NCBI GenBank assembly: GCA_036924285.1
Contig: JAYKYS010000082.1
Coordinates: forward strand, 1-64,000
Direction: 5' to 3'
DNA: 64,000 nt
Source of the DNA: Asterella californica
Lineage: Eukaryota > Streptophyta > Marchantiopsida > Marchantiales > Aytoniaceae
This document shows positions 45,001-56,976 of this stretch, piece after piece. Position 1 is the first letter of the stretch. Every line of letters starts with the position of its first letter. A program made the position numbers and the translations under genes. The notes beneath the pieces were generated by a model. That model saw only the letters and a program-made list of their open reading frames with translations. It was not told the origin of the DNA and searched no databases.

Positions 45001-48000
45001 GTAGACGCCTGCCCCTCGGGCTGCAGTGTTGCTGTCTATGGTGCTGTTGATCAGGCTGCAGGTGCTGCCTACAAGCGACAGGGCCCCTCCTTGGCTGTTG
45101 GCGGCATCGTTGGCAGTGAACCTGCTTTCCTGCAAGTTTGCACAAACTCAGTCATTACCTGAGGTGCTACAAATTGGCCCCGAAGCCTGTGGGATTGGGA
45201 GGGGGAGGGAGGGGGGGAGAGTGGTCACCAAAGCAGAGCTGGCATCACTGCTGGAGGTGCAGATTGCAACTTACGACCTTAAGGCAGATGCAACTTACAA
45301 CCTCAAGGCAGCACAAAGGCTGCAGCGTTGCAGCAGGGCAGGGCAGGGCAGGGCAGGGCAGGGCAGGGCAGGGCAGGGCAGGACAGGGTGGGCAGACATC
45401 AAGATGTTAATGCATTGTCTGTGTCTGTAGAAGGTTGCACAGTTGGGCATTGCAAGTGCATAGTGGTGTAAACAAGTCAAATGTCATGCTGGTTGGTTTA
45501 GCTGGCCTCTCAAATACATGAGATACACCAATTTTCAATGCAATGGATGCCTGAATGAATGCAGGAAAGCATGAACAAACTAGTTCCAAACTGTCTGCAA
45601 ACTGTCTGCAAAACGTTCGAAGACAAAATGTCTAGGCAAGTGCAGGCAGACTGAGGGAAACAAAACCTGAATGATGATGATACTATTGGTGTCCAAGGTG
45701 ACTGCACCGCCTGTTGGGCCAAGGTTGCGGTCAAACACGCTTCTCTCAACAAGCACAGCTGCACCAGCTGTGACTCTCATGGCGCCTGCAGACAAAGAGA
45801 AGATTGGCAGAACCGTAGGCTGCTGTTAGATCTCACCCAGCTGCCTGAATGCTTTGCCCAAAAGACTGCTCAGAAAAATGCAGATGCATGCTGGGATCAG
45901 CCTATCCCATAGGGGGTCACATAAAGACAAGCCTATTGGGCATTTAACGTATGGAATGGGCACTGAACAGGCGCATCGCATGCATGTTGGCTGGGTGCAT
46001 ACAATTGATGTGCCCAACTTGCACAGGTGTTTATGAGCAGCGTGCCAAAAGCTGGCCAAGACTCTGAGAGAGGTTCTCAAAGCCAGGCATGCGCTCAGGG
46101 CAACAGCCCTTGCAAACAGGAGCACCAATGCAAAGACTGGCATACAGACAAAATGTACACATCCGTATGAATCAGATACAAACCATTCAAATGTCATGCA
46201 GCTTCAGGAAGGCTGCTGGCTCATCTTGCTTTTGCACAAATACAGAGAATAATAACAATAATAATAATAGATTACATTTTCCAGCACAAAGTGCTAGGTG
46301 TGTGTGGCACAAGTCATGTCTCGCCAGGCTGGCTTGTTTTGAGCGTCGCGGAAAGGACGCCTGATGTTCAATTGTTGAAAGTCAGACAAGGCAATGTCAT
46401 TCCAGATCTTTCTAGGTCGACCTGGTGGGTGTGAACCTTTGAATTGACCAAACAACATGACCTTAGGCAATCTACTGTCTAGCATCCTGCAAACATGTCC
46501 ATACCACCTAAGCCTTTTTGCTCCTTAGCTGGGAGTCCATGGGCATGTTTGACACATTGACAAAATGGCTGCATTTGAGATGTGGTCCTTCAAACATATG
46601 CCACAAATGTGCCTCAGAAGGAATCCACAATACCCACAAAGAACGCTCACACATTCACGCTAACACACACCTCAAGGCTTTGCAAGGTTCACAACTATCA
46701 CATTCTTGAACATGCAACATGCTTCACATTTGGGGCACTGACCTGGTCCATTTGTGTTGCCCTGGCTGAAGGTGGCATTGGTGAAGCGCACGGAGCTGTT
46801 GCTGACAATCACAAAGCCTGGCAGGTTGCTGAACTGCGAGTTGTCCACGGACACATTGCTGGGAGGTTTTTCAGACCCAGAACCAGGCCGTGTCTGCAAA
46901 GTGTGCAGCATTTTAAACATTGCCGTGGCAGAGGGAAAGCGCTGAGCTGCCAATCTTGTGAGGTCAATGTGCACATGATACATGTAGTATTAGTTTATGT
47001 GTCTTGCAATGCAGGTCAAGCCCTGGAAGGTAGCAGCTTTCTCAGTGAATGTGTTGTTCCACGCTGTTCTCCACAAAAGCCTGTATGTCGTGGCCAGGAG
47101 ATGATTGGCAGGCCATACTGGGGATCTGGAGGCAGTGTGCAGGTACTGCAACATGAGCACACTGAAGTGGCAGTAGGTGGGGATAATTGACAAAGTGGAC
47201 TTGGGCAGGTATCTTTGGAAGCAACTAGCACAGGCAAGAGCGCTCAGGTGTTGCAAACCAACTTTATGCCAGCTGTCACACAGCGAATAGCTTTTGAACC
47301 AATAGCTGCATCGCAAGCAAGACAGCAGGCAATTTCAGGCAAAAATCCTGCCACAGCTGGTAGAATGATGCATGTGCAGAGCTCCCACCCAAACCTCTTC
47401 ATACAGAGCAATGCACTCACCATCAGGATCAGTGTCCTGTGTGAAAGAGACACCATGGAAGGTGTTGGCATAGGCTGCAAGAGCTGTACTGCCAGTCATG
47501 GGCACAGGCACACCGGGGCCAGTGCAGATGATGCTTGCAGATGCTAGGCTAAGACCTCCAGCCGATCCTACATCAGTCAAAGCCCGTGTTGGTTGTTGTG
47601 CCTCCTGATACACGCTTGCAGTAGGTCTGCAAGCTTGCAGCTTTGCAGCAAGTGCTGTGTATGCAGGCCTTGCTGCTTAGCACTTCCTGCAAAAGCTTGC
47701 CGTCAGTCAAGCAAGCCACATTCTGTGTAATTATGTCTAAACACCTGCACAAGGAGCGTCTGTGAATAGTTGGCTTCAGGAAGGACAGGCCAAACTGCAC
47801 AAGCACACTTGCAAGTCCTCAATAAATCACATAAGCACTCTGTTGGGCTGCCCAGTACTACTGCTGCAGCAGTTGCCGTCGTTGCAGTGCGGTTGTTATC
47901 ATTATTATAATTATTAATAGCTATTATAGCTAAGTATGTGTTGTGTTGGCAGCTGATAATAATTATATAACTTATAATTAGCTGGACAACGTAATCAGTC

Positions 48001-48506
48001 TGAGCAACTATCCCTTATGATAATGCTTTCTGGAAGTCACCTGCTAGATTGAGAACACAGCTTGTACCATAGACAGGCTTTGGCGGAGGTGTTGGTGCTG
48101 GCGTAGGCGTCGGAGTTGGCGTAACAGCAGCAGCAGCAGAGTTGGGCAACACTACAGGTGTGCTGCTTCCAGGTGACGCTCCTGCCAAGAATGAAGGTAC
48201 GGCTGCACCGGGTGGAACTCCATCAACTGCACCATCTGCAGCAGCTGAAACTCTTGAACCGGTATTAGGCCCTGGGCCAAAATGATTGCCAAAGCCAAGC
48301 AGAGCCTCGGAATGCTCATGAGAAGGCTTGTACAGGCCGCGCCTACCTTGAGCGCGAGATACTGCTACTAGCAACAAACGTCGACGCCACGAGGAGCGCC
48401 CGCGCGCGACAGCAGGACAAAGCAAGCCGCATGATTCACCACCTGCAGTATTGGCTAAGCGGCGGCGATTCTGGACTGACGCTGTAACAGTTGTCACGAC
48501 TTGCAA
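42059..48506 (-). CDS. Secreted right-handed beta-helix repeat protein
   Basis: A multi-exon minus-strand gene. The N-terminal exon (about 48047-48506) has a proline/threonine linker (PTPTPTPAPTPPPKP) after a glycine- and alanine-rich stretch. Later exons repeat the FxxN and GGA motifs of polymorphic-outer-membrane-like/PbH1 beta-helices: FTSNKVGGSGGGLFQN, FTTNSARSGGAIYQN and FTGNGAEKGGAIYQ (42555-42770); FDSNVATGSGGGLYQN (about 43060-43175); FSSNLVGTQGGALFQN (43815-44049); STFSFNAARSTG (44930-45132); FDRNLGPTGGAVTL (45670-45785); FSQGNTNGPG (46745-46906). One exon near 44160-44310 is DGPxDxP rich. Such proteins are extracellular, perhaps wall-bound or polysaccharide-binding. The start is unresolved: the long frame lacks an ATG. 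An ATG at 48432 opens a signal-peptide-like MRLALSCCRARALLVAS in another frame, before a GTAGGC donor. Confidence 0.72.
42430..42545. repeat. Degenerate GACAGGTCA repeat
   Basis: About nine copies of a 9-14 base unit (GACAGGTCA/AACAGGTCA, often with ATGACAGGTC) lie in an intron of the beta-helix gene, directly next to the exon that ends near 42550. Confidence 0.8.
45336..45386. repeat. (GGGCA)n microsatellite
   Basis: About ten GGGCA units in a row lie in an intron of the beta-helix gene, a short distance from the exon at 44930-45132. Confidence 0.95.
46246..46535 (-). mobile_element. 5'-truncated LINE 3' end with (TTA)n tail
   Basis: On the minus strand the frame reads LRWYGHVCRMLDSRLPKV, then LFGQFKGSHPPGRPRKIW, then DAQNKPAWRD before a stop. 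This is the typical end of a non-LTR retrotransposon polyprotein, with the RWxGHV motif after reverse transcriptase and the PPGRPR motif. A short 3' UTR follows and then a (TTA)n-type tail (46246-46272), as expected for target-primed insertion. The copy sits in an intron of the beta-helix gene in the same orientation. Everything upstream of the C-terminus is missing. Confidence 0.88.
47885..47985. other. AT-rich intronic patch
   Basis: The sequence turns sharply AT-rich with ATAATTATT and ATTATAGC palindromic words, unlike the rest of the intron. I see no element ends or open frame. Confidence 0.5.
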
Positions 48507-48954
48507 TCAAGATATTGGCATCGATGACATCGTTCTCCGAAGTGATGGTCAAAGCTCTAGAAGAAGAGCCACGGCTGTTCATATCGCGTACCCATCCAAG
48601 CATGCCTGCACACTTGCGGTGGCGGTGGCCACACGTGACCTTTTTGCCTGAGGCTGCAGACTGCCATGGCAAGCTGCCTGACAGTGTGTGACGGTGACGA
48701 TCATCCCAAAGCAGTCAGACTTTCCTCTGTATGGCAGAAACTATTTAACTGACAGTATAAGACATGACTTGTGTGATTATGAGTTCGGCTCAATCATCAT
48801 AATAATTATTGTGAAACAGTTCCAATCAGAAGGGGACTTGATAAAATGCTAGGGCCCTCATACCAATACCCTTGACAATGCACACACGCTGGTCTGTGCG
48901 TTGGTCATCACTCACATGAGCTGTTTGACATGTTACAGCTCTACAGCAGGACAT
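48507..48954. other. Between beta-helix gene and coiled-coil gene
   Basis: Both flanking genes are on the minus strand. This stretch should hold the beta-helix promoter or first exon and the 3' UTR of the coiled-coil gene. A minus-strand frame at 48436-48672 overlaps it but has no recognisable motif. Confidence 0.4.
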
Positions 48955-51147
48955 CTACAGTTCTAGATTGTAATTGAAGAGTAGCGATTGCAGGAGCTTC
49001 TTGTACCGTATTTCATTCTCATACAAAGGGCAATTTACAGCGCAGGCATATGGGTACTGTGGATTGAGCGGACTAAGATCATGCGGGCAGCTGCAAAGCA
49101 GAGGGAGTGTCACATGCTTCTCCTTCACCTGCATTACCACAGATTAGTCCTTGCAAGCTGCATTCTGTCATGCTGGATTGGCAGTTCCTGTGCCATAGGC
49201 ATACCGACAGGCTTTCAATACTGTCTTGCATAGCTGCTGGCACTCCGCGCAACTTTCACACAGCAACACTTACCCCAACTTATGACTCTGCATTGGGGTG
49301 CAAGCATGCCTGATGCAAGCTCTTTTGAATGGAGAAAGTCACCTTCTTTTCTAGAGCAGTCTGCTTAGCGTCAAGGACTCTGGCCTTCACTACCTGCAGG
49401 ACAGCTGGCAGATAGCTTGATTGTAATCTGTCATGAGTGTAGCCCTGTGTGCTATGGCAACGCCAGGACTCTGCACATATACATCCACACTGGGCTCAAC
49501 TGGCAAAACAGTCCAAGCCACTGTCTCTTCATAGGGCTGAAAAGGATGAGGCCTGAGACCAGCAGTCAACATATGTGGGAAGTTCAAGTAGAATCACCTG
49601 CTGTGGGGCTGCTGATGTGGCTCTGCCACCCAGGCTTTCACATGAGCTCACACCCCATATCTGCATGACAATTGTACCTGTAAGTGCTTTATTCGCTCAG
49701 GGACACCAGGACATAGCTAGTGAATCTGCTGCAACCCTCTGCTGGACCTGACACGTTCCACGATCTACAAAGTACATTACAGAGACAGCTTTGTCACCAG
49801 ATCGCTTTCCCCAAAGACAGCGAAGTCCATTTGCCGATGCATTAGACAGGATTGTGGCAGCGTGATCCTTTGGTAGAGGAGCCACAATCGATGCACAGCA
49901 AGCAGTGCAGAGCCCTAGCTGCTCAGCGCCCCTTGCCAACTACCTAGCCAATGGGCATTGCACGCACCTGGGAAAGTTGCTGCTGCAGTGCAGGCTGCTG
50001 TTGCTGATCCAGAAAAGACTGCTGCTGGTTTGGCGCATGCCGTGTAACCAGCGGTGGCCGGCTGTCACTGCCTACTGGCCCTGTTACTGATGAGCAGACA
50101 CTGCCGGCGGCCTTCTCACAATTGCCTGTTGCTTACTCTCTACCTGCTTGAGCGCCTGCGCCAAGACCAGCAGTTGTGTGCATGCAGCAGGAGTGAGCTT
50201 CTGTGCAAAAGCCATGGGAAGCAAGCAGCATGCAATAAGAACTGTGTGCACTACCTACACCCCAGCTGTACCACACAGACAGAGACAAGTGCTTGCTGTT
50301 GAAAATGGAAGTATGGAGGTGCAAAGCGAAGCAGCCTTCATAATCTAGATCCTGTGCAAGACAGGTGCAAGCTTTAGTTGCAATGCTTTGTACGTGGCAA
50401 AGGCAGGCTGTGCAGCAACATGCTGGGTCCTGAGCTCGTCAGCTCCCCCTCCCTCCCTCCAACCCTGACTATATGGCAGGTACCTTTTTGGCTAGGTCCT
50501 GCTTCAGATTTGCTCTAAGCTCTTCTACATGCTGGTTGAATTGCTGGAGACGCTCCTTTTTGGCAAACTGCTGCTTTTGCTGCATCAGAAGGAACCACTG
50601 TATATAGAGGCAATGATGATGTGTTCATGTTGTATATCTGAGACAACAGTGTCTGACCTTAGAGTCTGCTTCCTTCAAAACAAGCGTCTGCTTCTGGATT
50701 CGATCATGGATTCTGTGCTTCAGTGCATCCTGAGATCCTCTCAGTTTCTGCATCTTGGCTTCCCTCTTACTTTCTGCCTGCACACAAAATGTAAGTAAAA
50801 TCGGCTCAGTCCTTTGGATGTGCAAAGACACATTTTGAAAGCTCACCTGTCTGTATTCCTGCACAGCCCTCTGTGCAGCATCCATATCCACATTGCTTTC
50901 GACTACATGACACTGCGACAACATTTCGCAACTTCTTGAGCTCACTGAAAAAGCAAAAGTTGCCTTTGCAGTGACATGTGTACCTCCACATATGACCGTA
51001 CTGCCCTACTGGAGCGTTGCATTCAGCAAGTTTAGGCAGTCTTGCGGGCACCTTCAGTGCTAACCAGCCCTGCCAAAGATGCGCAGCGATCACCATGTTT
51101 GTCCGGGACGTATACAGACCGCAAGGTTGTGATCTGTGTAAACGCAT
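48955..51147 (-). CDS. Coiled-coil protein with conserved Cys/Pro C-terminus
   Basis: I combine several minus-strand exons. The start is probably ATG 51147 (MRLHRSQPCGLYTSRTN), and the first exon includes AAHLWQGWLALKVPARLPKL. Exons around 50660-50945 read MDAAQRAVQEYRQ and AESKREAKMQKLRGSQDALK, then HRIHDRIQKQTLVLKEADSK. The exon at about 50490-50605 reads QQKQQFAKKERLQQFNQHVE. A Gln-rich exon follows (NQQQSFLDQQQQPALQQQ, near 49985-50055), then RPHPFQPYEETVAWTVLPVE (about 49400-49575). The last exon has CSCPHDLSPLNPQYPYACAV and ends LLQSLLFNYNLEL. The long charged helices look like a centriolar or ciliary coiled-coil protein, but I do not firmly recognise the family (CCDC15-like is a weak guess). 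Exon borders are approximate. Confidence 0.62.
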
Positions 51148-51825
51148 GACACTGTGATGCCTTCCAAGAATGTCACCGGCATTTTCTGTCTTCCCAGCTT
51201 CTGCAGACGGCTTGGTTCTTGTGCCATCTTGATGGGGCAACAGCTCACACAGGGAACTCAACAAGGCCGTTAGGACGCGCAAGGGCTCATATTATTGATC
51301 AAAAAGGATGCTGCGCTGGAAAACGGGTCGTGACAGATGCATGAAGAGGTGCATTGTTTGCCAAAAGTCAACAACGTCGAGTGACCCTGCTGGTGTGATT
51401 CTGAACCCAGACAAATTTTGTAAAATTTTGTGGGCTCGCGCTTGCTTGCCTTCGTGATCATATTACTGCAGGATCAAGAATGCGGGCTGACATCTGATGG
51501 ACGTGCCAGTAGCGCTACAGGCGAGCCACTGAGCCACAGCGGCCCCTGACTCCTTACCCGCAACACTCAAGCACTCCATGACTGTTGACCAGGTGACCAG
51601 AGCAATTTACAGAGCCACCCTCCGCGCGTAAGCGTTAAAGCCGTTTCAAAAGAAAAGATTTTTGGCATAGCACTCCTGTCTCCAGCAGCTTACACTCACG
51701 TAGTTGCACGTATGCAGGGCAGGCAAACTAGATACCAGGCCCGCATTGCAGGTGGGGGCAGATATAAGCAAATCTACCATGCAAGTAAAACCTCACTCCT
51801 ATAGCAACATGCATTGTCAATACAC
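51148..51825. other. Divergent intergenic region
   Basis: This stretch separates the minus-strand coiled-coil gene from the plus-strand DUF179 gene, so it should carry both promoters. No motif or coding evidence is found. The boundary on either side depends on uncertain start codons. Confidence 0.4.
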
Positions 51826-54800
51826 ATGCAGGCACTGATCCATAGAAACAGAGGGCGTCAGTTGCCTGATGACTTCAATAGTGTCCTCTCAGTCTTTCTG
51901 GGAGGCCATCATCGCCATTTCTATACTCCTTCCTTATTGCCAGGCCCTACTGTATCGCAGACTGTGAAAGATGCTTTCAGATTTCCGGTGAGTTACTGCT
52001 GGAAATTACTAGCAAGCAAGTGCATGATATTGAAGATGGCTAATCTTCTGCTTGAGGCAGCTTCTAGCAGACAGTAAACACCATGCAACAGCATGGCCTT
52101 ATGTGCAGCCAGGTCCACCAAACATGGATGCCGGACTCATGGGGATGCGGTTCATGCATGGCATCTGCCAAATTGCCGAAAAACATGGCTTGTTGCCAGG
52201 AAGCAACCCTGCCGCAACCCCAAGAGAAGTGACCATCCAAGCTGCAATTGCCAGTCAGCATCACAGGTACTCACCAACAAAATCAGGCCTGCAAGCATTC
52301 AGCTTTTGAGCGTCCCCATTTGTATGATGCAATGCTAGCAGTGGTATGCTGCACAAGACACAGCAGTGTGCTTGAAAGCTTGGGCTCTGTGAGCGCTCTG
52401 TGCAGTACATCATTCAGGCAAAATCACCGCACATTTTTCATATGCAAAGCCGATCTCTTTTGGGCTTCAGCAGTGATGGTACAGTTGCATCACTCACTGC
52501 TGTCAGCATACTACTGCTGAAGTTCCTGCAGTCTGGCATGTCATATGCGTCAACAGGCTGCCAGATGGTGCTGCGTCTTACGTGTGATGGGTATACAGCT
52601 GCAATGCTCACTACATTTGCAGAGCGCAGGTCAGGCTGCAAGCAGTGCCGGAGCAAGGATGCATCTTGGTCTCCCACCCATTGCTGCGCGATGCCTACAG
52701 CAGCTTCTTCCACCAGACAGTGGTTTTGCTATGCCGCCACAGCTTTGCCAGTGGGGCATATGGTCTTGTCCTGAACAGGTTCCTGTCCACCGACGCTAAA
52801 GCCAAGGTGAATCGTATGCTGGGAGGGTCGTGGCTCCCGGCAACCCCAAACAAGCTGCTGGCTCCTCAAGTGGCCTGACCTGGCTCGAGACATGCCCGCA
52901 GCACTGCAGGCGATGCTGGGTCAGTCAGTCACAACATCAGACCTGGTGCTGCCTTGTGTGTCGTAATTGCCTTAGTGTTCAGCCTGTCATGTTGTCAGCA
53001 GTTTGTGCAGTATGTGTCTGATGATTGAGAAGATGCTCTTCACTCTTGCAGTGCAGAAATTCAGCTATGCTTGAACTTCATTGTGAATGGATTGTCCTTG
53101 CAACATGTTTGGCTCAGACACTGGACAATGCAGGTGAATTGTCTAGGAGGCAGGGGACAGCAGCAGTAGCGGCAGCAGATGCAGATGATCCGATCACCAA
53201 TCTTCAGATGAAGAGGATGATGTGTCATATTTGCTCGAAGGTGACTCACAGACTTACATTGAAAGCAAAAATCTGATGCTGTTGAGACTCAAAAGTTGGT
53301 GGGCCTAATATTTGCTGGTCAGTCATGCCCCTTCAGCAAGTCCTACTGGGCAGGCAAGATCAACTTTACACTTTACAGTGCATTATGCTTCACAATACTG
53401 CATCAATAAACGAGACTTCATTCGGTCTACACATGTTGCTGCCATGCTTAAAAGGGTGAGCAGACAGCCTCTACATACTGCAACACTCAGTGCAACGCAG
53501 GCTGTTTCGTGCAATTGAAACAGTGCTTGAGCAGGCACAGCAGTCGTTCATGCCAGGCCATTGCAATTTCTGGCGCAACCTCACAATGTGCCACCTATGT
53601 ATGCGCCACTCCTTGTTGCCAGGTAACCTCATGCCGTCCTACAACAGCGCATGCTCATGCGATGCATGACAACCTGCTGGCACATGTAAGTACTTTTGTG
53701 TACTTGTTTGACCTTCTACACTTGCTTACAGATCCAGCAGAAACTACCATTGATGTGTCTTTCACGTCATCCGCCCCAATGTCTGAATCAGACCAGCCCT
53801 CAGATGATGGCAAAGCACATGCCTCTGAGCAAGGCGCAGCAGAGCAGCCTGAATCCAGAAGCAGGGATCAATCTGGACCATTTGCCCCTGGAGATGACCA
53901 GAAATCAGACTCGAAGCTATGGCGGGCTACTATTAAGCCCTCTCCCTCAGCTCAAGCACGTGATGAGTCTGTGGCATCAATGACTGCTGACCCTCGTAAG
54001 TTGCTTGCTTCAAACTTCAAGTTTGGCACTTCTGACTACACGCGGATGTTGACAAGCACACACACACACACACAGCATGCAGCAAGATGAGCGCCCACTG
54101 CGTCCTTGCAATTTTTGCTGTGTCTTGCAACCCGCCAACAAAGCCTGCTTCACAAAAACTTCAGCTCATGCAAGCGTGTATCCACATGCCCAGAAACAGT
54201 CTTCACATGTATCATGTTGCACGTGTTGCTATTGAACATGCAGTCATGCACTTAGATGGTAGCCTGTTGACTACTGCTATGCACTCACCCTCAACAGGGC
54301 CATGCTGGGTGCAGAGGACATTGCTGACCCAAAACACCCACTCAGATTCCATCAGTTCATCACCAACATGAAGCGCTCCACTTCCTCCCCTATACCAGCT
54401 AATACTCAGGACAGCCCTGAACCTGGTTCATCACCAGAGGCAGACCCACAGGCAGCCCTGTCCAGTCAGCCAGCGCAGCCGTCTCAGGCCTCCACTGATC
54501 AGACCCCAACAGGTCAGACCAGCAGCAGCACATGTCAAGGAACCGGGACAAGAGCAGGCAGTGAACCAGGAACAGGCCAGTATCGGTCTCTGTTTAGAGA
54601 CTTGGCAGGTTTGGTGCCCCCTGATGAGATGAGCAGGACGCTGTCCCGGGGAGGGCCAGTGCCTGGAAGTCAGGTGGGTACCGGCCCTACTTCTATGCAC
54701 CGCCCTGACGTATGTCTCATTTGGGTCTCGTTTGTGACAGTGCACAGCTCGAGGTGCACATTGTGCATTGCTGTCGCTTATTGTGTGGGTGAGACCCTCA

Positions 54801-56829
54801 AAGCTTCACAAAACATTCTGAGCTTCCTGACATCCTGATTAATATTGTCAGCTTTCAGCTGGACGACCAAGACTCAACAGCAGCAGCAGTTCAGATATCG
54901 CAGACAATTGCAGTGCAGCAAGAGTGTGTTCGTCAGAGTCAGATCCTAGTGAGGTCTGCTTCGCTGCAATTAGCCATTCTCTGTGCTACTCTGTTCTGAG
55001 TCATTATGACACCCCTTGAAGTGGGTCAAGCCGCTGTATATTGGCAGGGGTCTGCTGCTCGTGACGGACTGCAGGGTTACACGACTGCAATGCAGGTGTT
55101 GCATAGCAGCCCTGAGCTTGGAGGGGATGCCGTGCAGGAGGCCTGTGGAAGCACCCCTGGTGTTTATGTCGGTGAGGCTCATACGTCCCTTGCTCAATCA
55201 TTGTCAACATGCACTTGTGCATGGCAAGCATCAGTGAGTCACCATGTGTGTGAATTTCTGGGCTTGCCATGACCTGATATTGGCATAATTGCTTTGAGAG
55301 CACAGGACTGTGACTGTTGGGCTCTGAACATGATGGGATATCACTATTGCCGTCGTGAACATGATGGGACATTAATGTTGGGCTTCTGAACATGGTGAGA
55401 CATTGCTGTTGAGCTTCTGAAAAGGTCATGTCACCCGTCTGATCATGACTTCAAGGGTGGGCAGTGAACAGCCACAGCAAGCTTTCCCAGAGCTGCAGCA
55501 CCCTGGTCTTCTGTATCTGTTTTGCAGCGTAATGCTTTGGCTTAGCACACAGCAGAACTTGTGTAGTGTGGGAGCACCACAGAACAGGTGCAGCAGCTAG
55601 ACATGTTCACGCTAGTGGACAGGCACTGCCACGTTGCTGCAAAGAACAACCTGAGGAATCTTACAAAGCTTTTGCAGAAGGACCTCAGCATATGGCACAA
55701 CGTCCATATACGCTAGTTTCGTAGGGTAATGGCATCTCGCTCCTCATATTTGTTGATGGGTGGAGTAGAGGTGACTGGAGGGCCTTGGGGTTGACTGGGG
55801 CCCCTTGAGGTTGATTGGGGTGCCTGAGAGTTGGCTGGGGGGCCTTGGAATTTCGGTGCTGGACGGGACATTGGACTGTCCCTTTTGAGACTGCTTGTCA
55901 TTTTTAGTCATGGCTGCAGGCTGCGACCACGGGCGGGCACAGGAGGTGCTGTCAGGCGGGAAGCCATTAGACGTAACCATGCGGTTCTTTGTGGGGGAAG
56001 CTCAGTGGAGCAGTCAACAGCTGGAGAGTGAGCTGGCCCAGGGCTCATGGCTGCTGCTGGCACCTGGCCCTGAGCTCCTGCACGACATCAGTCTCAAACC
56101 TCATACCTTCTTTGAAGAGTGAGCACACTGTGACTGAAGATAGCAAGCGCCAGTCAATAGCTGCTGCATCAGACAGACTTGCATGTATATTCCAGGTTGC
56201 TTGTCAAGTGGCAACTGCATTGGCGAGCGCCTTACTGAGCTATCGGTCTCCAGTCATGACACAGTGCTTGTCGATATCTTGCAGATGCTTCTGCATGGGC
56301 AGAAGCACACACACTTTTGCTACAGATGCAAGGGTGTGCGCTTTTAGCCTTGCAGAGTTTGCATCTTGCCCATTGCAGCTGATAAGAACAAGGGGTAACA
56401 GTGTCACCGTTTATGCCAGGAAGCCCTTCCAGTTGATCAGCTGCTGCCACTTGCACTTGTAGTTGTCACACTGATTGCGGTATGCTGTAGAATTCACCAA
56501 TATATAGCTTCTTCATGTTGAGCAAGCAGCCATGCTGGTGCAGGTACAAAGGCAGTGATGAACGCAGCCGGAAGATGTACATCAACTGGAGGTTGCACCA
56601 AATGAGACCGCCCACAGAAAAGGGCTCACCATTTGCTGATCTGACTAGTGGTGATCAACTCGCTGATGTGGTCAGTGACCTTGATCAGAAGGTAATGAGT
56701 GAAATAAACAGGAATAGACTTCGTGAACACATGTGGCAGGAGACCATGGTGCGAGCAGGAAAGCCTTTTGCTGATCTGATCAACATACCAACACAGCTTG
56801 TCAAAGATTTAATAAACCTCAAGTATTGA
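51826..56829 (+). CDS. UPF0301/AlgH-like (DUF179) protein with long inserts
   Basis: The DUF179 fold is recognised in pieces along the plus strand. At 52629-52806: GCILVSHPLLRDAYSSFFHQ, then VVLLCRHSFASGAYGLVLNR. At about 54640-54674: GGPVPGSQ. At 55093-55170: VLHSSPELGGDAVQEACGST and GVYVG. At 55911-56120: RFFVGEAQWSSQQLESELAQ and GSWLLL. At about 56541-56829: the end, EHMWQETMVRAGKPFADL. The order equals the bacterial AlgH/YqgE order. Between LNR and GGPV lies a Ser/Pro/Gln-rich, acidic insert of several exons (DPAETTIDVSFTSSAPMS; PEADPQAALSSQPAQPSQ), and a second insert precedes the last helix. The biochemical function of DUF179 is unknown. The N-terminal exons from ATG 51826 (HRNRGRQLPDDFNSVL; ADSKHHATAWPYVQPG) may belong to this gene or to a separate one. 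Many exon borders are approximate. Confidence 0.72.
55771..55850. repeat. 20-bp minisatellite, four copies
   Basis: Four units of exactly 20 bases (from 55771, 55791, 55811 and 55831) share the core TTGACTGGGG-n-GCCTTGGGG with several substitutions. It lies in the DUF179 gene, about 60 bases before the exon that carries the RFFVGEAQW motif. Confidence 0.88.
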
Positions 56830-56976
56830 GCTTTGCAGGAGCACAATGCCTCTGTTGACATTCAAAGCCATGAGTCAATCTGTCAAACCCTACTATTCCA
56901 AGTCCCACATGTACATAGCATACATAGACGTAAGTGTATTTGGTAGCTTAGGTGCTAGGTGTGATGCGTGGGTTGA

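Noticed and set aside
45138..45430. Plus-strand frame rich in Gln-Gly-Arg-Ala repeats
   Set aside because: It is a translation of the (GGGCA)n microsatellite.
56284..56335. A zinc-ribbon exon (KHTHFCYRCKG) suggesting a NADH pyrophosphatase
   Set aside because: The second Cys pair and a Nudix box are absent downstream, and the surrounding exons belong to the DUF179 gene.
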